Notes: generated by a model from the sequence alone, not told the origin. Positions 53,449 through 62,909 are shown, numbered from the stretch's first letter. The stretch is DNA of 64,000 nucleotides from Flavobacteriaceae bacterium CG2_30_31_66 (GCA_001873065.1 MNYM01000050.1:1-64000); one strand, 5' to 3'. Numbers and translations are program-made.

Positions 53449-54411
53449 ATGTCTAAAGAATTAAAAATAGGATTTGTTGTAATTTTAATTATCATTATTT
53501 TTATTTGGGGATTCAATTTCTTGAAAGGTCAAGATATTTTTCAACCAAGTAAACGTCAATTTTATGTTGAATATAATAATGTAGGTGGACTCACAGAAGC
53601 TAGTTCAGTATTCATCAATGGTTTGAAAGTTGGCGGTGTTGAAAATATTGACTTTAATACCAATCCTGATAAAAAAGGAGAAATTCTTGTGAAATTTTCA
53701 ATGAACAATAATTTTCAGTTTTCCAAAAAAAGTATCGTTAAAATTTATTCTCCAAATCCTTTATCTGGTTCAAATTTAGTTCTCCTTCCAAGCAATGAAG
53801 GAGAAAAAGCTGAAAGTGGAGACTATTTAACTGGCGAAGTTGAAGAGGGTTTATTCTCATCTTTGGGTGCAAGATTAGATCCAATTCAAATAAAATTAGA
53901 ACGTGTTTTGGTAACTGCAGATAATTTATTCAATAACATCAATAATGTCTTGGATAAAAAAACAGTGAACAGCGTAAAAAATTCGGTGTTAGAAATTGAA
54001 CAAACTATTACTGATGTCCGAAAAACAATTGCTTCCCTAAACTCATTAGTAGATTCAAATGCCAAAGGTTTGAATGAAACTTTGAAAAATACAAACCAAA
54101 TTACTCAAAATTTATCGAAAGTTACTGACACTTTAGCAAATGCTAATTTAGGCGAAATCATTAGAAAAACTCAATATTCGCTGACATCTGTGAACAAAAT
54201 TTTAGACGGAATTAACAACGGAAATGGTACTGCTGGTAAATTATTAAATGATGATGAACTATATAAAAATTTAACAGCAATGTCTCAAGAAATGGAGGAA
54301 TTATTGAGAGATTTGAAACTAAATCCAAAAAGATTTGTTCATTTTTCTCTATTCGGAAAAAAACCAGCTCCATACAAACCAGAAGTTGTAGAAGAAGAAT
54401 TAAAAGATTAA
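53449..54411 (+). CDS. MCE (MlaD-like) lipid transport protein
   Basis: A 320-residue protein: one N-terminal membrane helix (IGFVVILIIIIFIWGFNFL), a single MCE domain (FYVEYNNVGGLTEASSVFINGLKVGGVENI, about 38-120) and a long helical tail (about 150-300) with VLDKKTVNSVKNSVLEIEQTITDVRK that could form a periplasmic coiled-coil. MCE proteins form hexameric rings that shuttle phospholipids across the periplasm with an MlaE permease and MlaF ATPase; neither gene is next to it. It lies between the amidase and the Fe-S genes in one rightward run. Confidence 0.9.
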   Translation: MSKELKIGFVVILIIIIFIWGFNFLKGQDIFQPSKRQFYVEYNNVGGLTEASSVFINGLKVGGVENIDFNTNPDKKGEILVKFSMNNNFQFSKKSIVKIYSPNPLSGSNLVLLPSNEGEKAESGDYLTGEVEEGLFSSLGARLDPIQIKLERVLVTADNLFNNINNVLDKKTVNSVKNSVLEIEQTITDVRKTIASLNSLVDSNAKGLNETLKNTNQITQNLSKVTDTLANANLGEIIRKTQYSLTSVNKILDGINNGNGTAGKLLNDDELYKNLTAMSQEMEELLRDLKLNPKRFVHFSLFGKKPAPYKPEVVEEELKD

Positions 54412-54426
54412 CATAAAACATTTTAA

Positions 54427-55743
54427 ATGCACTATTTACCAAACATACTATTTGCGCTTGCTCTGGCAGTTGGATTAGGTTTTTTTGCGATGAATGTTCG
54501 CAAATTATTTAGAAATATCAAGTTAGGAAAAGAAGTTGACAGAACTGATAATAAATCAGAACGTTTAAAAAACATGATAAAAATTGCATTAGGGCAAACA
54601 AAAATGGTAAGAAGACCGCTTTCAGGTTTTTTACACGTTATTGTTTATGTGGGCTTTATTATTATAAACATTGAGGTTTTAGAGATTATGATTGATGGTT
54701 TATTTGGCACACATCGAATTTTTAAAGGTGTTGTTGGAACTCAACTCTACGGATTTCTAATTGGAACTTTTGAAGTTTTAGCTATTTTGGTTCTAATAGC
54801 AGTGATTATTTTTTGGACAAGAAGAAATATCGCAAACATAAAACGTTTTTTAAGCCCAGAATTAAAAGGTTGGCCTAAAAATGATGCAAACTTAATATTG
54901 TATTTTGAAGTTGTTTTAATGTCATTATTTCTGACGATGAACGCCACCGACATTCATTTTCAAGAGGCTGGAGTTGGTAATATAATCAGTCAATTTTTAT
55001 CCCCAATTTTTGATGGTTTTACTACTGAAAATCTTCACATAATTGAAAGATCTGCGTGGTGGTTTCATATTTTAGGAATTTTAGTTTTCTTAAATTATTT
55101 ATATTTCTCAAAACATTTGCACATTTTATTGGCTTTTCCAAACACTTATTTTGCAAACCTTAATCCAAAAGGACAATTTAACAATTTAGAATCAGTTACA
55201 AAAGAGGTAAAATTAATGATGGACCCTGCTGCAGATCCCTATGCAACTTCAACAGAAAGTACTGAAAATCAAGTGCCTGAAAAATTTGGTGCTTCAGATG
55301 TAACCGATTTATCTTGGGTGCAATTGCTCAATGCTTACACTTGTACAGAATGTGGAAGATGTACTTCTTCTTGTCCCGCAAATTTAACAGGTAAAAAATT
55401 ATCTCCTAGAAAAATCATGATGGACACCAGAGATCGTTTGGAAGAAGTCGGCAAAAATATGGACGCAAATGGAGGCGTTTTTAAAGATGATGGCAAGCAA
55501 TTATTAAACGATTACATCACTCCAGAAGAATTGTGGGCTTGCACAAGTTGCAACGCTTGCGTAGAAGAATGTCCTGTGAATATTGATCCTTTGTCGATTA
55601 TTATTGATATGAGAAGATATTTGGTGATGGAAAAAAGTGCGGCTCCAAAAGAGTTGAATATGATGATGACTAATATCGAAAATAATGGGGCACCTTGGCA
55701 ATACAGTCAACAAGATAGATTGAATTGGGTAAATGAAGATTAA
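54427..55743 (+). CDS. membrane Fe-S oxidoreductase (HdrC/GlpC-like N-terminal partner)
   Basis: A 438-residue protein. The first 260 residues carry about five membrane helices, including HVIVYVGFIIINIEVLEIM and the His-bearing WWFHILGILVFLNYL, resembling a NarI-like heme b subunit. The C-terminal part has two [4Fe-4S] motifs, CTECGRCTSSCP and CTSCNACVEECPVN. It begins 15 bases after the MCE gene. The next gene encodes a CCG-domain protein, so together they probably form an electron-transfer complex at the membrane, perhaps to menaquinone; donor and acceptor are unknown. Confidence 0.88.
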   Translation: MHYLPNILFALALAVGLGFFAMNVRKLFRNIKLGKEVDRTDNKSERLKNMIKIALGQTKMVRRPLSGFLHVIVYVGFIIINIEVLEIMIDGLFGTHRIFKGVVGTQLYGFLIGTFEVLAILVLIAVIIFWTRRNIANIKRFLSPELKGWPKNDANLILYFEVVLMSLFLTMNATDIHFQEAGVGNIISQFLSPIFDGFTTENLHIIERSAWWFHILGILVFLNYLYFSKHLHILLAFPNTYFANLNPKGQFNNLESVTKEVKLMMDPAADPYATSTESTENQVPEKFGASDVTDLSWVQLLNAYTCTECGRCTSSCPANLTGKKLSPRKIMMDTRDRLEEVGKNMDANGGVFKDDGKQLLNDYITPEELWACTSCNACVEECPVNIDPLSIIIDMRRYLVMEKSAAPKELNMMMTNIENNGAPWQYSQQDRLNWVNED

Positions 55744-55746
55744 TGT

Positions 55747-55785
55747 ATCAATGTAAAAATGTAACAATGAATCAATGTAAAAATG
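55747..55785. repeat. short tandem repeat in an operon gap
   Basis: A 15-base sequence, ATCAATGTAAAAATG, occurs at 55747-55761 and again at 55771-55785 (period 24), with the related GTAACAATGA between. It fills the start of the 107-base gap between the two Fe-S genes. The second half of the gap is AT-rich with no recognised signal. Confidence 0.75.
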
Positions 55786-55850
55786 AGTTTATTTGTAGCA
55801 TTACTATCCAAAGCTAAAAACTATAAATTAAAGATTAACAACTAAATATT

Positions 55851-56630
55851 ATGATTGTTACAACAATGGCTGAAATGATGGCGCAAGGAAAGCAACCAGA
55901 AGTGTTGTTTTGGGTTGGCGCTGCTGGAAGTTATGATGATAAAGCTAAAAAGATTACAAGGGCTTTTGTCAAAATTTTACAACAAGCAAACGTTAATTTT
56001 GCAGTGTTAGGCACAGAAGAATCTTCAACTGGAGATGCTGCAAAAAGAGCAGGAAATGAATTTTTATTTCAAATGCAAGCCATGATGAATATCGAAATTT
56101 TGAACGCCTACGAAGTGAAAACAATAGTAACTTGTGATCCACATTCGTTTAATACCTTTAAAAATGAATATCCAAGTTTGGGCGGAAAATATCAGGTTTT
56201 TCATCACACACAATTCATTCAAAAATTGATTGCTGAAAATCGTTTAAAAATCGACGAAACTACTCTAAAAGGTAAAAGACTCACTTTTCACGATCCTTGT
56301 TATTTGGGAAGGGCAAATAATGAATATGAATCACCTCGTGATTTAATTCGAAGATTGGGCGTTAATTTGACCGAAATGAAACGTCATAAATCTACCGCTT
56401 TGTGCTGTGGAGCAGGAGGTGCTCAAATGTTTAAAGATGCTGAAAAAGGCGATAAAGAAGTAAACGTTTTACGAACAGAAGATGCTCTTGAGACTAATCC
56501 TCAAATCATTGCAACTGGCTGTCCTTATTGCAAAACCATGATGACTGATGGTGTGAAATTTAAAGTAAAAGAGTCAGAAATTGTCGTGAAAGACATTGCT
56601 GAATTAATCGCTGAAGCAAATCATTTATAA
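55851..56630 (+). CDS. CCG-domain Fe-S protein (HdrB/GlpC-like)
   Basis: A 259-residue cytoplasmic protein with two cysteine-rich CCG-type domains. The first is degenerate (VTCDPHSFNTFKNEYPSLG), the second complete (FHDPCYLGRANNEYESPR, ALCCGAGGAQMF and TGCPYCKTMM). In HdrB-like proteins the CCG motif binds a noncubane [4Fe-4S] or zinc and takes part in thiol or electron transfer. It is the partner of the membrane Fe-S protein upstream. Redox substrate unknown; LutA, GlpC and heterodisulfide reductase are the closest named types. Confidence 0.9.
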   Translation: MIVTTMAEMMAQGKQPEVLFWVGAAGSYDDKAKKITRAFVKILQQANVNFAVLGTEESSTGDAAKRAGNEFLFQMQAMMNIEILNAYEVKTIVTCDPHSFNTFKNEYPSLGGKYQVFHHTQFIQKLIAENRLKIDETTLKGKRLTFHDPCYLGRANNEYESPRDLIRRLGVNLTEMKRHKSTALCCGAGGAQMFKDAEKGDKEVNVLRTEDALETNPQIIATGCPYCKTMMTDGVKFKVKESEIVVKDIAELIAEANHL

Positions 56631-56649
56631 CCTTATTCAAATAAAATTG

Positions 56650-57159
56650 ATGACAAATTCTTTCGAAAATATTTCAGTAATTTCATTTCCTGATATTTCA
56701 GAAAATGAATTTAATCCTATCGAAAGAAAGTATTTGAACATCATTTATATCAATATTTTTAGCTTTTTTTTTATTTCAATTTTAGCTGTTTTTTTGATTG
56801 ATGTCACTAAAATTATTGACATTCATTCTTTTTCAATTTGGTTATATATTGCTTTGATTGTTATTTTTTTTTTCATTTTTTTTATCAAGCAAATTGGTTT
56901 TAAAAGAAGAAAATATCTGGTAAGAAATAAAGATATTTCCTACAAAAACGGATTGTTTCTTATGAAGACAACAACGGTACCTTTTAACAGAATTCAACAT
57001 ATCGAAATCAATCAAGGACCATTTTCGAGATTTTTTGATTTGGCTACACTGAGCATTTTTACTGCTGGAAATAGCAGTCATGACCTTAAAATTCGCGGAA
57101 TTAAAATTTCAGAAGCAGAAAAAATTAAAGAATTTATCAGCAGTAAAATTGATGGATAA
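56650..57159 (+). CDS. PH-domain membrane protein (YdbS-like)
   Basis: A 169-residue membrane protein: two membrane helices (about 33-55 and 63-84) followed by a bacterial PH-like (bPH2/DUF304) domain with RRKYLVRNKDISYKNGLFLMKTTTVPFNRIQHIEI and RFFDLATLSIFTAGNS. It is the smaller half of a YdbS/YdbT-type pair. The family's role is not established. A TTG 3 bases upstream also extends the frame; the ATG at 56650 is preferred. It overlaps the larger partner gene by 8 bases. Confidence 0.88.
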   Translation: MTNSFENISVISFPDISENEFNPIERKYLNIIYINIFSFFFISILAVFLIDVTKIIDIHSFSIWLYIALIVIFFFIFFIKQIGFKRRKYLVRNKDISYKNGLFLMKTTTVPFNRIQHIEINQGPFSRFFDLATLSIFTAGNSSHDLKIRGIKISEAEKIKEFISSKIDG

Positions 57160-58651
57160 TGCAACCAATTTTTCAGATTTTAGAACGCAATCTAAAAAAG
57201 GAATTTTAGTAATTTATAGCAATCAGATTTATAGTTTTATCAGAGCTTTCTCGATTTTACTATTTGTTTTTATTCAAAAATTTTCAAAATTTTCATCTAT
57301 TTCTTTAAGTTATATTTATTTCGGATTTGCTGCTGTTTTGTTGTTTTTCTTAGTCAGAGCTTTTCTGATTTTTAAAAATTTTCAATTCAAAGTTGAAAAT
57401 AATCATTTTATTCTAAAAAAAGGAATTCTTAAAAAAACCAATGTAGAAATTTCTTTTGACAGAATTCAAAATATTAATTTTAAGCAAAATATTATTCAGC
57501 AAATCATCAATGTTTATGAAGTAAATATTGAAACAGCTGGCTCTTCTAAAGCCGAAATTTCAATCAAAGCAATGACTTTTGAGCAAGCAACTGCATTAAA
57601 AAATAGCATTACAATTTTTGACAAAAAAAATATTGAATCTGACTTTGAAATCAAGGAAAAACCACTTTTGAAAATAGGTTTTTTAGAATTATTAAAAGTT
57701 AGTTTAACAGAAAATCATTTGCAAAGTTTGTCGCTTCTTTTAGCAATTGGTATTGGATTTTATCAACAAGTCCAACAAATTTTTGAAAGTTTTGGTAATA
57801 ATGAGCTGATGGAAAATTACATCGAAAAAAATTCAGTCGCTTTTCAAAACAGCGTTATAATTATTTTGATTTTTTCTTTTTTATTGATTTTTTTGGGTTT
57901 GATAAGTTCGTTTGTTCGAGTAATTTTAGTGCATTTTAATTTGATTGTTTTCATTAAAAACGACACTTTAGAAATCAATCAAGGTTTTACAACCAAAAAA
58001 TCAGTCGTTCTGAAAAAAAATAAAGTGCAATATATTACCATTTCAACAAACCCATTAAAGAAAATTCTAGGCATTTCATTTATTACTTTTAACCAAGCTG
58101 AAAGCGGAATTTCAAAAGAAAATACTCAAAAAATTATTAAAATTGTTGGATGTAAAATCACACAAATATTAGCCATTAAAAACTTACTTTTCCCAAGGGA
58201 AAATTTAAGTGATTTTCAAAAAAATCAGGTAGATTCATATTTTAAAAAGCGTTTGTATATAAGAGGTTTTTTATTATTAATATTATTAAATGTAGGATTT
58301 TATTTAGTTTCAAAGAATCCTACTATTTTTTGGTTAAACACTATTTTAGTTCCCATTTTTGTGTTTTTAATCCACTTAAAATACCAAAAACGCACTTTTT
58401 TATTTTCTGATGAAATTTTTGAAGTTAATTTTGGTAGCATTGAAACCCATCAATCAATGATTCCTTTTTATAAAATTCAACATGTGAGTTTACATCAAAC
58501 TATTTTTCAAGCAAGAAAAAACGTGGCAGATTTGGTTTTTCAAACTGCTTCAGGAAAAATCAAAATCCCGTGCATCAAAATAAATGAAGCCCTGAAAATG
58601 TATAATTTTGCGCTTTATAAAATTGAAACTAGTCAACAATCATGGATGTAA
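57152..58651 (+). CDS. PH-domain membrane protein (YdbT-like)
   Basis: About 499 residues with three bPH2/DUF304 domains, each preceded by a pair of membrane helices: FQFKVENNHFILKKGILKKTNVEISFDRIQNI, then LEINQGFTTKKSVVLKKNKVQYI, then FEVNFGSIETHQSMIPFYKIQHV. This is the YdbT partner of the gene before it, and the pair probably forms one membrane complex. I place the start at ATG 57152, giving an 8-base overlap with the YdbS-like gene, although the frame stays open upstream to 57080. Its last 10 bases overlap menA. Confidence 0.87.
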   Translation: MDNATNFSDFRTQSKKGILVIYSNQIYSFIRAFSILLFVFIQKFSKFSSISLSYIYFGFAAVLLFFLVRAFLIFKNFQFKVENNHFILKKGILKKTNVEISFDRIQNINFKQNIIQQIINVYEVNIETAGSSKAEISIKAMTFEQATALKNSITIFDKKNIESDFEIKEKPLLKIGFLELLKVSLTENHLQSLSLLLAIGIGFYQQVQQIFESFGNNELMENYIEKNSVAFQNSVIIILIFSFLLIFLGLISSFVRVILVHFNLIVFIKNDTLEINQGFTTKKSVVLKKNKVQYITISTNPLKKILGISFITFNQAESGISKENTQKIIKIVGCKITQILAIKNLLFPRENLSDFQKNQVDSYFKKRLYIRGFLLLILLNVGFYLVSKNPTIFWLNTILVPIFVFLIHLKYQKRTFLFSDEIFEVNFGSIETHQSMIPFYKIQHVSLHQTIFQARKNVADLVFQTASGKIKIPCIKINEALKMYNFALYKIETSQQSWM

Positions 58652-59568
58652 AAAGTATCATAAAGGCTGCACGTTTGAGAACACTTCCGTTATCGATCTC
58701 AGGGATTATTGTAGGTAGTTTTTTGGGAAATTATTTTGTGAATTCACAAGTTGATGCTGTTTCTCAATCGGTTATGGTATCTCCAATTTTTTGGTTGGCC
58801 ATTATCACAACTATTGGTTTTCAAGTTTTGTCAAATTTTGCAAACGATTATGGAGATGGAATTAAAGGTTCGGATAAAAATAGAATTGGTGAGGCAAGAA
58901 TGGTTTCCTCTGGAATAATTACCCCGAAACAAATGAAAAACGCAATGGTTTTTACTACAATTTTCACATTAATTGTTGCTTTATTGCTGATTTATGTTTC
59001 CTTTGGAAAAGATAATTTTGGCTATTCTATGTTGTTTTTTTTCTTAGGAATTGCTTCAATTGCTGCTGCCATAAAATATACCGTTGGGAATGGTGCTTAT
59101 GGTTATAGTGGTTTTGGTGATGTTTTTGTGTTTTTGTTTTTTGGACTTTTAAGTGTTTTAGGAAGTTACTTTTTATTCACCAAACAACTTGATTTTCAGT
59201 TATTTTTACCTGCAATTGCAATTGGTTTTTTAAGTACAGCAGTCTTAAATCTAAATAATTTACGTGACGAAGCTCAGGATAAAATCAATCAAAAAAATAC
59301 TTTGGTTGTTCAATTTGGAATTAAAAAAGCAAAAAATTATCATTTCTTTTTAATTTTTGGTGCGTTGTTTGTTAGCAATATTTTTGTAATTATCAATTAT
59401 CAATCTGCAATTCAATTTTCATATTTAATTGCATTTATTCCATTGATAAAAAATGTAATTACAGTAGCCAAAAATAACAATCCATCTGCATTAGATGCTG
59501 AACTAAAAAAGGTAGCTTTAAGTACTTTTTTATTCGCAGTTATTTTTGGAATTGTGAACACTTTATAA
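58642..59568 (+). CDS. menA: DHNA polyprenyltransferase MenA
   Basis: A 308-residue UbiA-family membrane enzyme that prenylates 1,4-dihydroxy-2-naphthoate to demethylmenaquinone. The first Asp-rich motif NFANDYGDGIKGSD lies after the second helix, and the second (NLNNLRDEAQDKINQKNT) after about the sixth; about nine membrane segments are visible. The N-terminal ARLRTLPLSISGIIVG is typical of MenA. It overlaps the PH-domain gene by 10 bases, so the genes are co-transcribed. menC and menE lie downstream in the same run. Confidence 0.95.
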   Translation: MDVKSIIKAARLRTLPLSISGIIVGSFLGNYFVNSQVDAVSQSVMVSPIFWLAIITTIGFQVLSNFANDYGDGIKGSDKNRIGEARMVSSGIITPKQMKNAMVFTTIFTLIVALLLIYVSFGKDNFGYSMLFFFLGIASIAAAIKYTVGNGAYGYSGFGDVFVFLFFGLLSVLGSYFLFTKQLDFQLFLPAIAIGFLSTAVLNLNNLRDEAQDKINQKNTLVVQFGIKKAKNYHFFLIFGALFVSNIFVIINYQSAIQFSYLIAFIPLIKNVITVAKNNNPSALDAELKKVALSTFLFAVIFGIVNTL

Positions 59569-59577
59569 CTTTTTAGT

Positions 59578-60402
59578 ATGAAAAAATTAGGAAAAATTTT
59601 AGTATTGGGAATCTTATTTATTGCTTGTAAAAATGAAAATCAAAACTCGATTGAAATGCCTTTGATGAGCGATGCAAGTGTAAAAACTTTTGCATCAGCC
59701 AACAGCAAAGTAGTATTTTCTGAATCTGAAAAAAATCAAAATATTAATGTAAATGAGACCGTTACAAGAAAATTAATCAAAAGCGGTAGTGTAGTTTTTG
59801 AAACGAAAAATTTAGAAAATACTAAAAACCAAGTCATTTTTTTAGTAAAAAAATACAACGGGTATATCTCTTCTGATTCAAAAAATGAGTTTGATGATAA
59901 AGAAAATTATTATTTAAATATTAGAATCCCAGCTCAATATTTTGATACTATTTTATCAGGAATTTCTAGTCAAGTTTCAAAATTTGACACTAAAGAAATC
60001 CGAATTTCTGATGTTACAGAAGAATATTTAGACATTGAATCGCGCTTAAAAAACAAAAAAGAACTTGAAAAAAGATATCTAGAAATTTTGCAACAAGCAA
60101 AATCTGTGGAGGATATTTTGAATGTTGAGAGAGAATTAGGTAAATTGCGAGAAGAAATTGAATCAACCGAAGGAAGATTACTTTATTTAAAAAATCAAGT
60201 TTCTTTTGCAACACTCTCTGTGTCATTTTACAAAAAAGTGAATTTTGAAACTGGTTTTTCTGAGAGAATTGGGGATAGTTTCAAACAAGGAATTAAAAAT
60301 TTGCAATCATTTTTTATCGTAATTATTGCGCTTTGGCCATTTTTGGTATTGTTTATAATTGGGGGTTTTTTATTAAAAAAATGGCGTAACAAAAAAAAAT
60401 AA
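59578..60402 (+). CDS. DUF4349 lipoprotein
   Basis: A 274-residue protein: lipoprotein signal (ILVLGILFIACKN, lipobox Cys17), a DUF4349 domain with KLIKSGSVVFETKNLENTKNQVIFLVKKYNGYISS and RIPAQYFDTILSGI, a long helical hairpin (EEYLDIESRLKNKKELEKRYLEIL...VEDILNVERELGKLREEIES), and a C-terminal membrane helix. The family is found in many bacteria with no assigned role. It sits between menA and menC with 9- and 4-base gaps, so it is expressed with menaquinone enzymes; any link is only contextual. Confidence 0.88.
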   Translation: MKKLGKILVLGILFIACKNENQNSIEMPLMSDASVKTFASANSKVVFSESEKNQNINVNETVTRKLIKSGSVVFETKNLENTKNQVIFLVKKYNGYISSDSKNEFDDKENYYLNIRIPAQYFDTILSGISSQVSKFDTKEIRISDVTEEYLDIESRLKNKKELEKRYLEILQQAKSVEDILNVERELGKLREEIESTEGRLLYLKNQVSFATLSVSFYKKVNFETGFSERIGDSFKQGIKNLQSFFIVIIALWPFLVLFIIGGFLLKKWRNKKK

Positions 60403-60406
60403 ATTA

Positions 60407-60919
60407 ATGAAGTCAGTAAAGATTATTTTAGGAATTATTTCGGTGTTTATTGTAGTTTTTTTTTCAACTGGTTTGATTATCAAAGAAACAAATTATATTA
60501 CTCAAGTTTCTGTGAACAAACCAATTATAGATGTTTTTGCAGCTTTTAATAATTTGGAAAATAAAATAAAATGGATTCCCGAAATACAATCTTATAAGGT
60601 TGTAAATGAAAACACTGGAATAACAGGTAGCGAATATCAAATGATAATCAAAAATAAAGACCACAATGTCACCATTTCAGAACGGATTATGGCTTTTGTC
60701 CCCAATGAAAAAGTGACTGTTTTTTATATTGCAGACAATATTTTGAAAACAAATGATTATCTTTTTACTGAAAAAAATGGTGTAACTAATATCATTTTAA
60801 ACGCAACTTGCAGCAGTGATTCTTATATTTTAGCATGTATTTTTCCTTATTTTAAAAACACTTTTCAAGAACAAGACCTGTTGTATCTTACTAATTTTAA
60901 AGCTTTTATAGAGCAATAA
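60407..60919 (+). CDS. SRPBCC-fold protein, membrane-anchored
   Basis: A 170-residue protein with an N-terminal membrane helix (IILGIISVFIVVFFSTGLII) and an SRPBCC/START-like domain: TQVSVNKPIIDVFAAFNNLENKIKWIPEIQSYKVV, MIIKNKDHNVTISERIM and KTNDYLFTEKNGVTNIILNA. The fold makes a hydrophobic pocket for lipids or quinone-like molecules. Function unknown. It begins 4 bases after the DUF4349 gene; menC begins 14 bases later, so it belongs to the same operon. Confidence 0.85.
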   Translation: MKSVKIILGIISVFIVVFFSTGLIIKETNYITQVSVNKPIIDVFAAFNNLENKIKWIPEIQSYKVVNENTGITGSEYQMIIKNKDHNVTISERIMAFVPNEKVTVFYIADNILKTNDYLFTEKNGVTNIILNATCSSDSYILACIFPYFKNTFQEQDLLYLTNFKAFIEQ

Positions 60920-60933
60920 TTTCTCAAATTTTG

Positions 60934-61968
60934 ATGACTGCACGTTACTTAAAATACATTCTCAATTTTAAAAATCCAAGTGGCACTTCTCGTGGAATTT
61001 TAAAAAACAAGGAAACTTGGTTTCTAATATTGCAACATAATGATAAAATTGGTATCGGCGAAACTGGACTTTTTCGGGGTTTGAGCATTGATGATGTTCC
61101 AAATTATGAAGAAAAAATTGCTTGGACTTGCAAAAATATCAATTTGGGATTACATGTTTTATTGGATGAATTAACTCTTTTCCCTTCAATTCAATTTGGG
61201 TTAGAACAGGCTTTTTTATCTTTGAAAAGTCAAAAGCATTTTGAATTATTTCCAACAAAATTCACGAATGGAAAAGAGGCCATTGATATCAATGGTTTGA
61301 TTTGGATGGGAGATAAAGAGTTTATGAAATCGCAAATCAAAGAGAAATTAAATACTGGATTTTCATGCATCAAAATGAAAATTGGTGCTATTGATTTTGA
61401 TACCGAATTGAATTTATTAGCATCCATCAGAAATGAGTTTTCTGCGAGTGAAATTACACTTAGGGTAGATGCAAATGGCGCTTTTAAGCCAAATGAAGCT
61501 CTTGAAAAACTTGAAAAATTAGCCAAATTAGACGTTCATTCTATTGAACAACCAATTAAAAATGGTCAAATTGATGAAATGGCTGATTTATGTGCAAAAA
61601 CTCCTTTGCCAATTGCTTTGGATGAGGAATTGATTGGCGTTTTTACATCCGAAGAAAAACAGCAATTATTAATGACAATTCATCCACAATTTATCATTCT
61701 AAAACCAAGTTTGTTGGGAGGTTTTGCCAGTAGTTTGGAATGGATTACTTTAGCGGAACAAAATAATTGTGGTTGGTGGATAACCTCTGCTTTAGAGAGT
61801 AATGTTGGTTTGAATGCGATTGCGCAATTCACGTATCACTTGAAAAATCCTTTGCCACAGGGGTTAGGAACAGGAAGTTTATTTACCAATAATTTTGACA
61901 GTCCTTTAGAAATTAAAAATGGACAATTGCATTACAACAAATCACTAAACTGGGAATTTAATTTATAA
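60934..61968 (+). CDS. menC: o-succinylbenzoate synthase MenC
   Basis: About 344 residues of the enolase superfamily. It dehydrates SHCHC to o-succinylbenzoate in menaquinone synthesis. The catalytic Lys pair is in CIKMKIGAIDFD; metal ligands follow in LRVDANGAF (Asp), SIEQPI (Glu) and ALDEELIG (Asp); and FIILKPSLLGGF carries the second catalytic Lys. The ATG at 60934 is used rather than a TTG 3 bases upstream. It lies 14 bases after the SRPBCC gene and 2 bases before the CPBP protease gene. The usual menD/menB/menH steps are not in the window. Confidence 0.93.
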   Translation: MTARYLKYILNFKNPSGTSRGILKNKETWFLILQHNDKIGIGETGLFRGLSIDDVPNYEEKIAWTCKNINLGLHVLLDELTLFPSIQFGLEQAFLSLKSQKHFELFPTKFTNGKEAIDINGLIWMGDKEFMKSQIKEKLNTGFSCIKMKIGAIDFDTELNLLASIRNEFSASEITLRVDANGAFKPNEALEKLEKLAKLDVHSIEQPIKNGQIDEMADLCAKTPLPIALDEELIGVFTSEEKQQLLMTIHPQFIILKPSLLGGFASSLEWITLAEQNNCGWWITSALESNVGLNAIAQFTYHLKNPLPQGLGTGSLFTNNFDSPLEIKNGQLHYNKSLNWEFNL

Positions 61969-61970
61969 AA

Positions 61971-62897
61971 ATGAATTATATACAACAAGGGTATACTGGA
62001 AAATTAGGAATGTGGAAATATTTATTACTTTCTGTTTTTTTCTTCGGATTTATGGGATTGAATCTATTATTAACTTTTTTGGTTGATATTGATATAGAAC
62101 AAATCATGAAAGATCAAATTGCTAAAAAAGGTAGCAATCGTTTTTTATTTGAAAACTTAATTCCTTTTGCAATTGGTTTAGGAGGTGTATTTTTTTGGGT
62201 AAAATATGTTCATAATCAACGAATTAGAACATTGACCACTTCACGAAAAAAAATAGATTGGAAACGTATTTTTTTTGCTTTTTCTTTGTGGGGATTTATC
62301 ACCGCTTTGTTTATTTTTATTGATTATCAAGTGTCTCCTAAAGACTATATTATTGATTTTCAATTAGAACCCTTTTTATTTTTGGTATTGATTGCTGTTT
62401 TACTGATTCCTTTGCAAACCAGTTTTGAAGAATATCTTTTCAGAGGATATTTGATGCAAGGCATTGGAATTACTGTGAAAAACCGATGGATTCCTTTGAT
62501 TTTTACTTCTGTAATTTTTGGATTGTTGCACATAGCAAATCCTGAAGTTGAAAAATTGGGCTATGAGATTTTAGTATATTATATAGGTACAGGATTTTTT
62601 CTTGGAATTCTCACGTTGATGGATGAAGGTTTGGAGTTGGCAATTGGTTTTCATGCGGCAAATAATTTGATTACGGCTTTATTGGTTACTTCAAGTTGGA
62701 CCGCCTTTCAAACCAATTCGATATTGATTGATGTTTCAACGCCAACCATAGGTGCAGACGTTTATGTGCCGGTTTTTATTGTTTTTCCTATTTTGTTATT
62801 CATCTTTTCTAAGAAATATGGATGGACAAATTGGAAAGAAAAACTCACAGGAAAAATAGAAAAACCTAAAGATGCCAAAGAACCTGATTTTTTTTGA
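61971..62897 (+). CDS. CPBP family intramembrane protease
   Basis: A 308-residue membrane protein with about eight helices and the CPBP/CaaX-protease-like (Abi) motifs: EEYLFRGYLMQG (Glu-Glu-xxx-Arg), FGLLHIANPE (His) and GFHAANN (His and Asn). Such glutamate-type intramembrane proteases process prenylated or other peptides; the target is unknown. It is flanked by menC (2 bases before) and menE (12 bases after), an arrangement I recall from other Flavobacteriia, so it may be co-regulated rather than part of quinone synthesis. Confidence 0.9.
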   Translation: MNYIQQGYTGKLGMWKYLLLSVFFFGFMGLNLLLTFLVDIDIEQIMKDQIAKKGSNRFLFENLIPFAIGLGGVFFWVKYVHNQRIRTLTTSRKKIDWKRIFFAFSLWGFITALFIFIDYQVSPKDYIIDFQLEPFLFLVLIAVLLIPLQTSFEEYLFRGYLMQGIGITVKNRWIPLIFTSVIFGLLHIANPEVEKLGYEILVYYIGTGFFLGILTLMDEGLELAIGFHAANNLITALLVTSSWTAFQTNSILIDVSTPTIGADVYVPVFIVFPILLFIFSKKYGWTNWKEKLTGKIEKPKDAKEPDFF

Positions 62898-62909
62898 AAT
62901 TAATCATTC

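Noticed and set aside
55504..55767. 87-codon minus-strand frame at the end of the membrane Fe-S gene
   Set aside because: It is antisense to the second ferredoxin motif and has no recognisable domain.
57080..57159. Upstream extension of the YdbT-like gene by 24 codons
   Set aside because: The extension is the out-of-frame shadow of the YdbS-like gene; the ATG at 57152 with an 8-base overlap is the normal arrangement.
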